From an uncultured Spirochaetaceae bacterium (GTDB taxonomy: Bacteria; Spirochaetota; Spirochaetia; Treponematales; Treponemataceae), in the NCBI GenBank assembly GCA_902778325.1, contig CACYWZ010000014.1, forward strand, positions 1-48,714: DNA of 48,714 nucleotides. Reading direction: 5' to 3'. The notes beneath the pieces are model-generated. The model was not told the DNA's origin. It searched no databases and saw only the letters and a program-made list of their open reading frames with translations. Below are positions 15,761 through 24,911 of the stretch, in pieces; position 1 is the stretch's first letter, and each line of letters opens with the position of its first letter. The translations under genes and the position numbers were made by a program.

Positions 15761-16753
15761 TTGGATATAGTTCATACACCTGTTTTATTGCAAGAATGTT
15801 TGAATTTACTCAGCCCTGTAGGAGAACCTTTTGAATCAACTGCTGTTATGGTTGATTCGACTTTAGGTGAGGGGGGACATACAGAAGCTTTCTTGTCTAA
15901 ATATCCGTCTTTGCAAGTAATTGGACTTGATGCCGATAGTAATATACAGAAAAAAGCAAAAGAGCGACTTTCTGTTTTTGGAGATAGAATCCATTTTTAT
16001 AATACTTGGTTTAACGATTTTTATGAAAATTATCCAAGTTCTGAACGACATCCAGATTTGATTCTGTTTGATTTGGGAATTTCTGTATTCCATTATGAGC
16101 AGAGTAAACGAGGTTTTTCTTTTAGATATGATGAATCTCTTGATATGAGACTGAATGAACAAAGTCCAGTTTCTGCATATGATATTGTTAATAGTTATGA
16201 TGAAAAAAGTCTTGCAGACTTGATTTATTTATATGGTGAAGAACGATATAGTAGAAGAATTGCAAGTGCTATTATAGCTGCTCGTTCAGTTAAAAAAATA
16301 GCATCATCAAAAGAACTTGCAGATTTGATATATTCAGCAGTTCCTGCTCAATATCGGCATGGGGGAATACATCCCGCAACAAGAACTTTTCAAGCACTAC
16401 GAATTGCTGTGAATGGTGAATTGTTGAGATTACCGAAAGCACTTGAGTCTGCTTTTAATGTTTTAAATATTGGTGGAAAACTTGGCGTGATAACTTTTCA
16501 TAGCCTTGAAGATAGAATTGTGAAAAATTATTTTCGCAATTTGGAGAAAAAATGTGTTTGTCCTCCAGAATTCCCCAAATGTGTATGTGGTGGACAATCT
16601 TGTTGTGAATTGATTAATAGAAAACCTGTGCTCCCCTCACAGGAAGAAATTTTTAATAACTCCCCATCTCGTAGTGCAAAATTGCGTGTAATACGTAAAC
16701 TTCGAGAAGCCAGTGAAAGGCATTTGCTTGGTATTGCTGGCGACGGGTACTAA
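15761..16753 (+). CDS. rsmH: 16S rRNA (cytosine-1402-N4)-methyltransferase
   Basis: RsmH (MraW) methylates C1402 of 16S rRNA in the small-subunit P site. The TTG start at 15761 gives MDIVHTPVLLQECLNLL, the standard family beginning, with GGATGG upstream. The 330 residues contain the SAM-binding VDSTLGEGGHTEAFL, then LGLDAD-type VIGLDADSN, LILFDLGIS, the GGIHPATRTFQALRIAVNGEL block, and the C-terminal GVITFHSLEDRIVKNYF. A Cys-rich insert (KKCVCPPEFPKCVCGGQSCC) near residue 270 is a longer version of the usual CxCP element. It is the first gene of the division operon. Confidence 0.96.
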   Translation: MDIVHTPVLLQECLNLLSPVGEPFESTAVMVDSTLGEGGHTEAFLSKYPSLQVIGLDADSNIQKKAKERLSVFGDRIHFYNTWFNDFYENYPSSERHPDLILFDLGISVFHYEQSKRGFSFRYDESLDMRLNEQSPVSAYDIVNSYDEKSLADLIYLYGEERYSRRIASAIIAARSVKKIASSKELADLIYSAVPAQYRHGGIHPATRTFQALRIAVNGELLRLPKALESAFNVLNIGGKLGVITFHSLEDRIVKNYFRNLEKKCVCPPEFPKCVCGGQSCCELINRKPVLPSQEEIFNNSPSRSAKLRVIRKLREASERHLLGIAGDGY

Positions 16754-16762
16754 GGAATTTTT

Positions 16763-17068
16763 ATGAGTACCGAAGAACTTAAACTTTTTAAGCAAAAACT
16801 TATTGCATGTGGATTTGCAATGTCAATTCCTCTTCTTCTAGCTGTTGATAGTATGCAGGCTCGTCGTTATACTAAACTTGAGCAGGAAGTTACAGCTCTT
16901 GAGCGTAAACAAAAAGATTTAGTTGAGCAAAACAAGAAGTTGATAACGAGTATTAGTATTTTATCTAGTTCTGAGCGAATTGAAAAAATCGCAAGTGAGC
17001 ATTTTGGAATGAGAAAAGCAACTAGTAGTGAGATTGTCCGAATTGATGTTAAGGACGGAAAAAAATGA
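16763..17068 (+). CDS. ftsL: FtsL-like cell-division protein
   Basis: This 101-residue single-pass protein has a short cytoplasmic start, a transmembrane helix (about 12-30), and a long coiled coil (YTKLEQEVTALERKQKDLVE and on), ending in a segment ERIEKIASEHFGMRKAT typical of FtsL/DivIC proteins. It should sit in the divisome with FtsQ and FtsW. Sequence is poorly conserved in this family, so position between rsmH and murF carries much of the weight. It overlaps murF by four bases. Confidence 0.8.
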   Translation: MSTEELKLFKQKLIACGFAMSIPLLLAVDSMQARRYTKLEQEVTALERKQKDLVEQNKKLITSISILSSSERIEKIASEHFGMRKATSSEIVRIDVKDGKK

Positions 17069-18483
17069 ATGATAAAGCAGAAAGTTTGCTTGATTTAAAA
17101 ACTTTGTTAGAAAGTGTTTCTGGAACGTGTCTTTCTAAGAATACTTGTGATATTTTTTTTTCGTCTGTAGCAACTGATAGTCGTGTTGTAGGAAAAAATA
17201 CACTTTTTGTTCCTCTTGTTGGTGAAAAACAAAATGGACATTCTTTTATTGGCTCTGCTCTTAACAAGGGGGCTTCTGTAATCTTTGTTGAACAAAGCGA
17301 ATATAATTCTAAAAAATCAGAATATGATGCTCTTTCTGAAAAATCAACTGCTACATTTATTATTACGGAAAATAATTTACATGCACTTCAATCAATAGCT
17401 GCTGCGTATGTAAAAAAGTTTTCAGGGCTGATAAAAGTTGGAGTGACTGGTTCTAGTGGAAAAACTACAACAAAAGAATTGTTAGTTGCTTTACTTTCTC
17501 AAAAGTACTCTGTAATTGCAAATGAGGGAAATTTAAACTCTGAAACAGGACTGCCTCTTTCGGTTTTCAAAATTAGAGAAGAACATGCAATTGGTGTTTT
17601 TGAGATGGGAATGAATCGTGTTGGAGAAATTCAAGAACTTGCGAATGTTTTGTGCCCTCAATTTGCTGTTATTACAAATATTGGAACTGCTCATATTGGT
17701 ATACTTGGAAGCAGACAGAACATAGCAAGTGAAAAAAAGAAGATTTTTTCAAAATTTTCTGGAAAAGAAACTGCTTTTATTCCCTGCAATGATGATTTTT
17801 GTGATTTTCTTTCAAAAAATGTAAATGGCTCAGTTGTAAAATATGGGGCAGATGATGATGTTGTTCATTTTATCTCAGATTTAGGGCTTGATGGTACTAG
17901 GTTTTCTGTAAATGGAGTTTCAATGACTCTTCCGCTTCCTGGAAACTATAATTTTAGAAATGCTTGTGCTGCAATAAAAGTTGCACTTGCGTTAGGAGTT
18001 TCTCCTGAGCAAATAAAAAATGGAATTGAGTCAATTAAGCCTATTTTTGGTCGTAGTCAAGTTCTTAGGGGAAAGTATACAATTATTCAGGATTGTTATA
18101 ACGCAAACCCCGACTCTATGGAAAAATCAATAGAGTTTTGTGCTTCTCTAAAAAGTCAAGAGCGAAAAATTTTGGTACTTGGAGATATGTTGGAACTTGG
18201 AAGTGATTCAGAGACAGAACATTCTAAAATTGGAGTATTTGCTTCTTCTGAAAATTTTTCTTTAATAATCTTTGTTGGTGATGAAATGCATTATGCTTTC
18301 GAAAGTGCGAAAAAAAGTGCACCAAATAAAAATGTTATGTATTTTTCTGGAAAAAGTGATGAAACAATAGAGAGCGTTGCTTCTGTGATAGAAAAAAATG
18401 CTATTGCAGGTGATTTAATTTTGCTTAAGGCTTCTCGTGGAATTGGCTTGGAACGTCTCACAAAAAAACTTTCTGGATGTTAA
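17065..18483 (+). CDS. murF: UDP-MurNAc-tripeptide:D-Ala-D-Ala ligase
   Basis: MurF adds D-Ala-D-Ala to the peptidoglycan precursor in the cytoplasm, using ATP. The 472-residue protein has the N-terminal DSRVVGKNTLFVPLVGEKQNGHSF, the ATP loop VGVTGSSGKTTTKE (about 127-140), GNLNSETGLPLSVF, the FEMGMNRVGEIQELA block, NIGTAHIGILGSRQNIASEK, and the C-terminal ILVLGDMLELG. These together separate MurF from MurC, D and E. The start ATGA overlaps the ftsL stop. mraY, murD, murG and murC are not in this cluster. Confidence 0.95.
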   Translation: MNDKAESLLDLKTLLESVSGTCLSKNTCDIFFSSVATDSRVVGKNTLFVPLVGEKQNGHSFIGSALNKGASVIFVEQSEYNSKKSEYDALSEKSTATFIITENNLHALQSIAAAYVKKFSGLIKVGVTGSSGKTTTKELLVALLSQKYSVIANEGNLNSETGLPLSVFKIREEHAIGVFEMGMNRVGEIQELANVLCPQFAVITNIGTAHIGILGSRQNIASEKKKIFSKFSGKETAFIPCNDDFCDFLSKNVNGSVVKYGADDDVVHFISDLGLDGTRFSVNGVSMTLPLPGNYNFRNACAAIKVALALGVSPEQIKNGIESIKPIFGRSQVLRGKYTIIQDCYNANPDSMEKSIEFCASLKSQERKILVLGDMLELGSDSETEHSKIGVFASSENFSLIIFVGDEMHYAFESAKKSAPNKNVMYFSGKSDETIESVASVIEKNAIAGDLILLKASRGIGLERLTKKLSGC

Positions 18484-18486
18484 TGG

Positions 18487-19650
18487 ATGTTTAAATTTAG
18501 ATTTTCGCCAGAGAAACCTCTGATACAATATAATAAGAGTGATACTGGTGTTATTGTTTCTATAATATTACTACTTGGATTAGGACTTGTAACTCTTTAT
18601 GTCTGTTCTGCGGATTATTCTGCAGCTCGTTTTCGAGGCGATTCCCTTTATCTTGTTAAGAGACAGTTTGTTTGTGCTTTTATAGGTCTTTGTGGAATGA
18701 TTTTCCTTTCAAGTATTCGTCTTGATGTTTTAAAACGTTTTTTGCCAATAATTTTTTTAGTTTCTGTCATATTTTGTTTTCTAACGTTTACACCTCTTGG
18801 GGTTGTGAAAAATGGGGCTCGTCGTTGGATTAGACTTCCTTTGCTAGCCACGTTTCAGCCTTCAGAGGCAATAAAATTTGTATCTGTTATTTTTATGGCA
18901 AATATTTTTGAGAAACAAAGTCGTCTCTCAGAGGAAGAGCGTTCTGTAATTCCTGCTATTGTTGGAATGTTTATGTTTTTTCTTATTGTTTTGATGCAAA
19001 AAGATTTATCTACAAGTCTTCTTGTTTTGGGAACTTGTATGGTAATGTTTTTTGTTTGTGAAAAAAAATGGTTTTATATTTTGCCTGTTTTAATCGTTTT
19101 AATCCCTTTGGGATGTCTACTTATTGCTCTTGAGCCTTACCGTGTTAGCAGAATTCTTGCTTTTTTAAGACCTAATGAGTTTTTACAGACTGCTAATTTT
19201 CAGGTGAATGCTGCTCGCAATGCAATAATTTCTGGCGGGCTTTGGGGAAATGGAATTGGGTCTGGGCTTGTGAAAATGGATAGAATCCCTGAAGTTCATG
19301 CAGATTATATTTTTGCTGGTTGGACAGAAGCAATGGGACTTCTTGGTGTAACAATCTATTTTATTTTGCTTGTGTTTTTTGCATATAGGTGCTATCGAGT
19401 TGCTTATATGGCGACAAACCGTTTTGCAGCAATAGGAACTTTTGGTTTTACAACTATGATTTTTGTACAGTCATTGCTTAATTGTGCTGTTGCAGCTGGT
19501 GTTGTCCCAAGTACTGGTATTCCACTTCCTTTTTTTTCGTCAGGAGGATCATCGATGATGTTTACAATGTTTATGTGTGGTTTTATAATTAACGCATCAC
19601 GATATACGGACGAAAATAAAATAGATTTGGATTTAAAGGGCGGTGAATGA
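18487..19650 (+). CDS. ftsW: SEDS-family septal peptidoglycan polymerase
   Basis: This 387-residue protein has about ten transmembrane segments and the SEDS signatures: GARRWIRLPLLATFQPSEAIKF, QKDLSTSLLVLG, the loop with HADYIFAGWTEAMG, and the final PSTGIPLPFFSSGGSSM. FtsW polymerises glycan strands at the septum with a class B PBP. Location in the division operon favours FtsW over RodA. Its usual partner ftsI is not present beside it. It starts three bases after murF and overlaps ftsQ by four bases. Confidence 0.93.
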   Translation: MFKFRFSPEKPLIQYNKSDTGVIVSIILLLGLGLVTLYVCSADYSAARFRGDSLYLVKRQFVCAFIGLCGMIFLSSIRLDVLKRFLPIIFLVSVIFCFLTFTPLGVVKNGARRWIRLPLLATFQPSEAIKFVSVIFMANIFEKQSRLSEEERSVIPAIVGMFMFFLIVLMQKDLSTSLLVLGTCMVMFFVCEKKWFYILPVLIVLIPLGCLLIALEPYRVSRILAFLRPNEFLQTANFQVNAARNAIISGGLWGNGIGSGLVKMDRIPEVHADYIFAGWTEAMGLLGVTIYFILLVFFAYRCYRVAYMATNRFAAIGTFGFTTMIFVQSLLNCAVAAGVVPSTGIPLPFFSSGGSSMMFTMFMCGFIINASRYTDENKIDLDLKGGE

Positions 19651-20462
19651 TGACAGATTCTTCTGCAGCATATCTGAAAAAGAAAACCGAAAATGCTAAA
19701 AAAAAAGATATATCTGAAAAAAGAATGGCAATCATAAAAATTGTTGTCATAATTTTATGTTTTGTACTTGCATTTGAAGTTGTTTTGTATCTTTTTATTG
19801 TTCCCTGTTTTGCACCTGTGAAAATTGTTTTTACAGGAACGCATGATGTTGCTAATATATCTAGATTTATTGAACCGATGAAAAGAAAACCTTGGATACG
19901 TTTTGATTCTGCTGAGGCTGTTTCTATCTTATCCTCTATTCCTGGAATTGAATCTGTTTCACTTGAGAAACGATTTCCAGACCATGTTTTTGTCAGAATA
20001 AAAGAATGTACACCTGTTGCAATGACTTTTGTCCTTGTTAATAATCGCACTATACCTGTTCAAATTGATGTAAATGGTGTATTATTTCCTGTGACTGCAT
20101 CTTATTCACCAGGAGACTATATTACACCTCTTGTAACAGGTCTTCCTGTTGAACGTATAAAGAATGGAATGAGACTTCCTTCGAAATATTGTGAACTTAT
20201 GGCTGCGATTGCAGACCTAAGAGCATTGCCAGAAAAATATTTTTCTGCATTTTCAGAGATTCATGTTGTTCCGAAGGATTATGGAAACTATGAGTTGGTG
20301 TTTTATCCTGTGCATTCAAGACTTCGAGTTTTGACAGATAAAGATCTTGATGAAAGTATGTTGCGTCGAATGTTAGTTGTGTTAGATGTTGTCAATTCAA
20401 TTGAGTCGGATGTTGTTGAAATTGATCTTCGTTATGGGGCTATTTCGTATACGACTCGGTAG
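19647..20462 (+). CDS. ftsQ: FtsQ/DivIB-like division protein
   Basis: This 271-residue bitopic protein has a Lys-rich cytoplasmic tail, a transmembrane helix (about 29-53), then a POTRA-type domain (VKIVFTGTHDVANISRF, KPWIRFDSAEAVSILSSIP, GIESVSLEKRFPDHVFVRIKE) and a beta domain. FtsQ links FtsL and other divisome proteins in the periplasm. The POTRA pattern and its place between ftsW and ftsA support the call. Confidence 0.88.
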   Translation: MMTDSSAAYLKKKTENAKKKDISEKRMAIIKIVVIILCFVLAFEVVLYLFIVPCFAPVKIVFTGTHDVANISRFIEPMKRKPWIRFDSAEAVSILSSIPGIESVSLEKRFPDHVFVRIKECTPVAMTFVLVNNRTIPVQIDVNGVLFPVTASYSPGDYITPLVTGLPVERIKNGMRLPSKYCELMAAIADLRALPEKYFSAFSEIHVVPKDYGNYELVFYPVHSRLRVLTDKDLDESMLRRMLVVLDVVNSIESDVVEIDLRYGAISYTTR

Positions 20463-20483
20463 AGACGATCTGGAGGGGCTGTT

Positions 20484-21746
20484 TTGAGCAGTATCATCGT
20501 TGGTGTGGACATCGGCACAAGTTTTGTTCATGTTGTAATTGGAGAACTTAACGAAACTGGAAATTTGGAAATTGTTGCTGTTTCAAAAAATCCGTCTGAT
20601 GGCGTTCGTAATGGTGTCATTGTAAATATAGAGAAAGCTGTTGCTGTAATTCAGGAGACAGTTGGTGCCGCTGAACAAATTGCTGGTTGTGATGTTCGTA
20701 GGTGTGTCACCGCGATTGGTGGTGCGAATATTGAAAGTCGTGATTCTACTGGAATGGCTGTTATTTCCACAAAAGAGCATTCTCGGCGAGATATAAATGT
20801 AGCAGATGTAAATACTGCGATTACTTCTGCTACTGCAATTTATATTGCAATGGATCGTCAAATTCTTCATGTAATTCCAAAAGAATATATTGTAGATAGT
20901 CTTAGAGGATTTAAAGACCCTATTGGAACTTCTGCAACACGACTTGAAGTTGAAACTCATATTGTTACAGCTTCAAAAACTGGTCTTCATACTTTGGAAC
21001 AATGTTTTATGCGTGCTGGCTATGAGCTTGTAGGTGCAAAACCTGTTATGCTAAAAACATTAGCAGCAACTAAAGCGACTCTGCTTGGTGATGAACAGGA
21101 ACTGGGGTCTATTTTAATTGATATGGGAGGAGGAACTACTGATGTTCTTGTTCTCTGCAATGAAGCTCCTGTTTGCACAGCGTCAATTCCAATTGGAAGC
21201 AATTTCATAACAAATGATATTTCAACAGTATTAGGAATTCCGTTTGAGGTTGCTGAAAAACTTAAGATTGAAAGTGGATGTTGTTGGGGAGAACTTGTAA
21301 ATCCTGAAGAAACGATTATTATTCCTGGCGTAGGAGGAAGACCTCCTGCTGAAGCGCCACGTCTAAAATTGTGTGAAATAATTCAAGCAAGAGTGATAGA
21401 AATTTTCACAGAGGTCTTGAAAGAAGTCAAAAAGAAATCTACAGTAAAGAAGATGTCTGGTAGTATTGTTCTTACTGGAGGTGGAGCATTGCTTAGTGGA
21501 GTTGTTGAACTTGCAGAAGCGGTGTTCAGAACTTCAGCTGTGCGAATCGGTGAACCAGGAAATCTTGGTGGTTCTGAAAATCTTTATCGGAATCCTGAAT
21601 ATGCAACAGCAGTGGGGCTGGTGCTAGAAAATAAGAATGTGGCAGAAGTTGATGATGTAGGCTTGCGAACGTCCAGTTCTGAAACTAAGAAATCTAGTTT
21701 CAATTTTGGAAGTATTATGCAACGTCTCATTGAAACATTTTTCTGA
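20484..21746 (+). CDS. ftsA: Cell-division actin homologue
   Basis: FtsA tethers FtsZ to the membrane and recruits the divisome. The TTG at 20484 (MSSIIVGVDIGTSFVHVVIG) follows CTGGAGGGG, a strong ribosome-binding site. The 420 residues show the actin-fold phosphate loops VGVDIGTS and LIDMGGGTTDV, the 1C domain (HVIPKEYIVDSLRGFKDPIG), and GSIVLTGGGALLSG. The last residues (FNFGSIMQRLIETFF) form the amphipathic membrane-targeting helix expected of FtsA. Confidence 0.96.
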   Translation: MSSIIVGVDIGTSFVHVVIGELNETGNLEIVAVSKNPSDGVRNGVIVNIEKAVAVIQETVGAAEQIAGCDVRRCVTAIGGANIESRDSTGMAVISTKEHSRRDINVADVNTAITSATAIYIAMDRQILHVIPKEYIVDSLRGFKDPIGTSATRLEVETHIVTASKTGLHTLEQCFMRAGYELVGAKPVMLKTLAATKATLLGDEQELGSILIDMGGGTTDVLVLCNEAPVCTASIPIGSNFITNDISTVLGIPFEVAEKLKIESGCCWGELVNPEETIIIPGVGGRPPAEAPRLKLCEIIQARVIEIFTEVLKEVKKKSTVKKMSGSIVLTGGGALLSGVVELAEAVFRTSAVRIGEPGNLGGSENLYRNPEYATAVGLVLENKNVAEVDDVGLRTSSSETKKSSFNFGSIMQRLIETFF

Positions 21747-21778
21747 TTGTTAAGTTTTTTCGTTGAGTGGGGGAAAAA

Positions 21779-23224
21779 ATGTTTGAGTTTTCAATGTCTA
21801 ATGAAGTAAGCCCAGCGCTTGCGCCTGCGGATCCAACCGTTATTAAAGTTATTGGTTGCGGTGGTGGTGGTGGAAATGCTGTAAATCGAATGATTGATTC
21901 AAGTATTCCGAATGTAGATTTTATTGTTCTGAATACAGATGTACAAGCATTGAGTCGTTCAAAAGCTCAAAAAAGAATTCCTATTGGTCAAAAAATTACT
22001 CGTGGACTTGGTGCTGGTGGAAAACCAGAAGTTGGTGAGGAGTCTGCAAAAGAAGATGCTGAGGCAATTCAAGAAGTTGTAAAAGGCTCTAATATGGTTT
22101 TTGTAACAGCAGGTATGGGAGGAGGAACTGGAACTGGTTCTGCTCCTATTGTTGCAAAAATTGCAAAAGAGGCTGGAGCTCTTACTGTTGGAGTTGTTAC
22201 AACTCCTTTTGGTTTTGAAGGTCCTGTACGTATGCGTCAAGCTCAGGAAGGAATAAAGCGTCTTAGAGAGGCTGTTGATGCTCTTATTGTAATTCCTAAT
22301 GAACAGCTCCTTAAGATTATGGATAAGCGAGCAACTCGTTCTCAGGCATTTTTAATGGCTGATGATGTTCTTCGACAAGGTGTGCAGGGAATATCAAATA
22401 TTATTACTAAGGCTGGAGAAGTCAATATAGATTTTGCTGATGTAACATCTGCTATGGCTGGTCAAGGCGATGTTATTTTTGGAATTGGAACAGGAGAAGG
22501 TGAAACAAGAGCTGTTGATGCAGCAACGGCTGCAATTAGCAATCCTCTTTTGGAAAATTCTAGAATCGATGGTGCAAAAAATATTCTGTACAATATTTCT
22601 TCAGGAGAAGAACTTGCACTTTCTGAAATTGAAGAAATTTCTAAAATTGTAACGGCTTCGGCTGATCCAAATGTAAATATTTTCTGGGGACAGGTTGTTG
22701 ACCCTGATATGGGTGATAAAGTAAGTGTAACTGTTATTGCAACAGGTTTTAATAGTGGCTCTAGTTCTTCTGTTGATACTGAAACTGCAACTGTACAAAA
22801 AACTCCTTCAGCAAGTGCAAATTCTAATGTTATGTCGTATGGAGATTTTGATTCTATTCGACGAGGTTTAAACCCAACAAGAGCAAATGTAAAGCCTGCA
22901 GTTGCATCAACTCCTAAAGTTGATATTTCTCCTGTTTCGCCATTACAACGTTCTGCTGTTTCTGAAGATCCTTTGACAACGCCGACATCTTTTGCTCGCT
23001 CTGTCCAAACGTCAACTCAGATGCCGCAAACAATGCGTTCTACAGGAACTTTAAGTGGAGATTTGCAAGCATCTGCTGATAGAGTTAGTCAAACATCAAC
23101 TACAACTCAACATTCAATTGTGACTAATTTTGGTAATGAAAATGTCGACAAAAATGATTTTAATCAGCCAGCATATTGGAGACAGAATTTGAGTCGAACT
23201 ATTGATTTGACTGGAGATAAATAG
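21779..23224 (+). CDS. ftsZ: Cell-division tubulin homologue
   Basis: FtsZ polymerises with GTP into the Z ring. A GTG at 21767 is in frame, but it forms part of the GAGTGGGGG ribosome-binding site, so the ATG at 21779 ([13 protein letters not shown]) is the better start, giving 481 residues. Visible are [16 protein letters not shown], the tubulin signature [23 protein letters not shown], and NEQLLKI. After residue about 320 comes a long Ser/Thr/Gln-rich linker. The end, [21 protein letters not shown], holds a PAYWRQ motif that resembles the conserved FtsZ tail but is not at the extreme C-terminus. Confidence 0.96.
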   Translation: MFEFSMSNEVSPALAPADPTVIKVIGCGGGGGNAVNRMIDSSIPNVDFIVLNTDVQALSRSKAQKRIPIGQKITRGLGAGGKPEVGEESAKEDAEAIQEVVKGSNMVFVTAGMGGGTGTGSAPIVAKIAKEAGALTVGVVTTPFGFEGPVRMRQAQEGIKRLREAVDALIVIPNEQLLKIMDKRATRSQAFLMADDVLRQGVQGISNIITKAGEVNIDFADVTSAMAGQGDVIFGIGTGEGETRAVDAATAAISNPLLENSRIDGAKNILYNISSGEELALSEIEEISKIVTASADPNVNIFWGQVVDPDMGDKVSVTVIATGFNSGSSSSVDTETATVQKTPSASANSNVMSYGDFDSIRRGLNPTRANVKPAVASTPKVDISPVSPLQRSAVSEDPLTTPTSFARSVQTSTQMPQTMRSTGTLSGDLQASADRVSQTSTTTQHSIVTNFGNENVDKNDFNQPAYWRQNLSRTIDLTGDK

Positions 23225-23242
23225 ATTTCTGGAGTTTTGTGA

Positions 23243-24184
23243 ATGGAGGAAAAATCTGATAGAGTTCCGCTGAATAGTGAGCAACAGATTTTACTGGATA
23301 ATTTTTATTCAGAACTTGTGACTGTTGATAGAAAATCTATGCTTACAGTTGAAACGTATATTTTTTGTATTGCAGATTTTTTGATTTGGCTTACGGAAAA
23401 TAATATAGCGCTTTCAGCGGTTACTCATCAGAATCTACTTTATTATATTACATATATAAATACTCGTTGCGATTCTGGATTGACAGTTGCAAAAGATATT
23501 TCTGCATTAAGAAGTTTTGGTCATTATCTTGTTAATAAGAAAATTTGGTTAGAGAATATTGCGCTTCTTCTTGACCGCCCAAAGGCTTCTAGAAAATTAC
23601 CAGATGTTTTAACGCCTGAACAAGTAGACGAACTTCTTGGAAGCATTGAAACTGATTCTATTTTAGGAATTCGTGATAGAGCGCTTTTTGAGTTGATTTA
23701 TTCGTGTGGACTTCGTATAAGTGAAGCTTCTTCGTTAAAGACGACAGCAATTCATTTTGAAGAACAATTTTTGATGGTGTCTGGAAAAGGTGATAAAGAA
23801 AGAATTGTACCTTTTGGAGAAGATGCTCTGTTTTGGTTGAAAAAATGGATGGCTGTTCGTCATGAAGCCTTGAAAGGCAAAAAAACACCAGAGCTTTTTG
23901 TGAATTGGCGTGGTGAAAAGTTGTCTAGAAAAGGAATTTGGAAGCGGTTTAAGGAAATCGAGGCGGTTTGTGGTCTTGATGTGAAAGTTCATACGTTGCG
24001 ACATTCATTTGCAACTCATTTACTTTCTGGAGGTGCAAATCTTCGTTCTGTTCAAGAATTGCTTGGACATACAGATATTGCAACTACTCAGATTTATACA
24101 CATATCGATGAATCTCAATTAGGAGCATATCATCACGAGTATTTTCCAGGACATGTTATGAAGGAGGTTGATAAAGATGTTTAG
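23243..24184 (+). CDS. xerC: XerC-type tyrosine recombinase
   Basis: This 313-residue site-specific recombinase has an N-terminal core-binding domain and a catalytic domain with the expected residues: Arg in YSCGLRISEASSL, Lys in VSGKGDKERIVPFG, HTLRHSFATHLL, the second His in ELLGHTDIATTQ, and Tyr in IYTHID. With the second recombinase at 28141 it should resolve chromosome dimers at dif before division, which fits the division-gene setting. The XerC/XerD labels are assigned by order and could be swapped. Its 3' end overlaps the region holding the next gene's ribosome-binding site. Confidence 0.9.
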   Translation: MEEKSDRVPLNSEQQILLDNFYSELVTVDRKSMLTVETYIFCIADFLIWLTENNIALSAVTHQNLLYYITYINTRCDSGLTVAKDISALRSFGHYLVNKKIWLENIALLLDRPKASRKLPDVLTPEQVDELLGSIETDSILGIRDRALFELIYSCGLRISEASSLKTTAIHFEEQFLMVSGKGDKERIVPFGEDALFWLKKWMAVRHEALKGKKTPELFVNWRGEKLSRKGIWKRFKEIEAVCGLDVKVHTLRHSFATHLLSGGANLRSVQELLGHTDIATTQIYTHIDESQLGAYHHEYFPGHVMKEVDKDV

Positions 24185-24911
24185 AAGTATATCGATTTCT
24201 GTAATTCTTTGTAGTGTTTTGTTAATGTTTTTTTCATGCGGAAAGACTTCTGTACAGATAAAACGAATGCAAGCAATGGAAGAGGGTGTTGCTAATCCAA
24301 CGACCCCTGAAGAATTTGAGAGAGCAATAAAGAAATATCAAAATCGTGTAGCCGATATTGAATCTGCAAATGCGCAGATTGGAATTTGGTATAAAATTTT
24401 GGGTACACGATATTTGGATAAAAAAATGTATAAATTAGCGTTGGAATCTTTTCAGAAAGCAACAGAATATTATCCAGTAAATCAAAATTTATATTATTAC
24501 GTTGGAGTTTGTGCAGGCTACATGGCAGCAGAATCTCTTGACTATAAAGCAACTGGTTCTTATGCGCAACGCATAAATTATTTGAAACTGGCAGAATCTG
24601 CATATTTACAAGCAATAAAACTTGATGCTCGTTATACAAAAGCTCTTTATGGACTTGGTGTTCTTTATATTTTTGAACTTGATGAAAGTTATAAGGCGAT
24701 TGAGTACTTAGAGAGATTGTTGACTATCGATACAAAAAATATTGATGGTATGTTTGCACTTGCAAGAGCATATTATTCTACATACCAATTTGAAAATGCA
24801 ATTTCAATGTATGAAAAAATTATTTCAACAACGAAATCAGATGAAAAACGTTCTCAAGCGGAAGCAAATAAGAGGGAAGTTTTGAACAATGCTGGATACA
24901 AAAAAAACTAG
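24177..24911 (+). CDS. TPR-repeat lipoprotein
   Basis: The ATG at 24177 follows AAGGAGG at ideal distance and is chosen over the in-frame TTG at 24168. The signal peptide ends MFFSC, so lipidation at Cys21 is expected. The 244-residue chain then has tetratricopeptide-like helices (YKLALESFQKATEYYPVN, ALYGLGVLYI, AIEYLERLLTIDTKN, FALARAYYSTYQFENAISMYEKI). It probably acts as a periplasmic scaffold, perhaps in envelope division. It overlaps dprA by 23 bases. Partners are unknown. Confidence 0.8.
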   Translation: MFRSISISVILCSVLLMFFSCGKTSVQIKRMQAMEEGVANPTTPEEFERAIKKYQNRVADIESANAQIGIWYKILGTRYLDKKMYKLALESFQKATEYYPVNQNLYYYVGVCAGYMAAESLDYKATGSYAQRINYLKLAESAYLQAIKLDARYTKALYGLGVLYIFELDESYKAIEYLERLLTIDTKNIDGMFALARAYYSTYQFENAISMYEKIISTTKSDEKRSQAEANKREVLNNAGYKKN

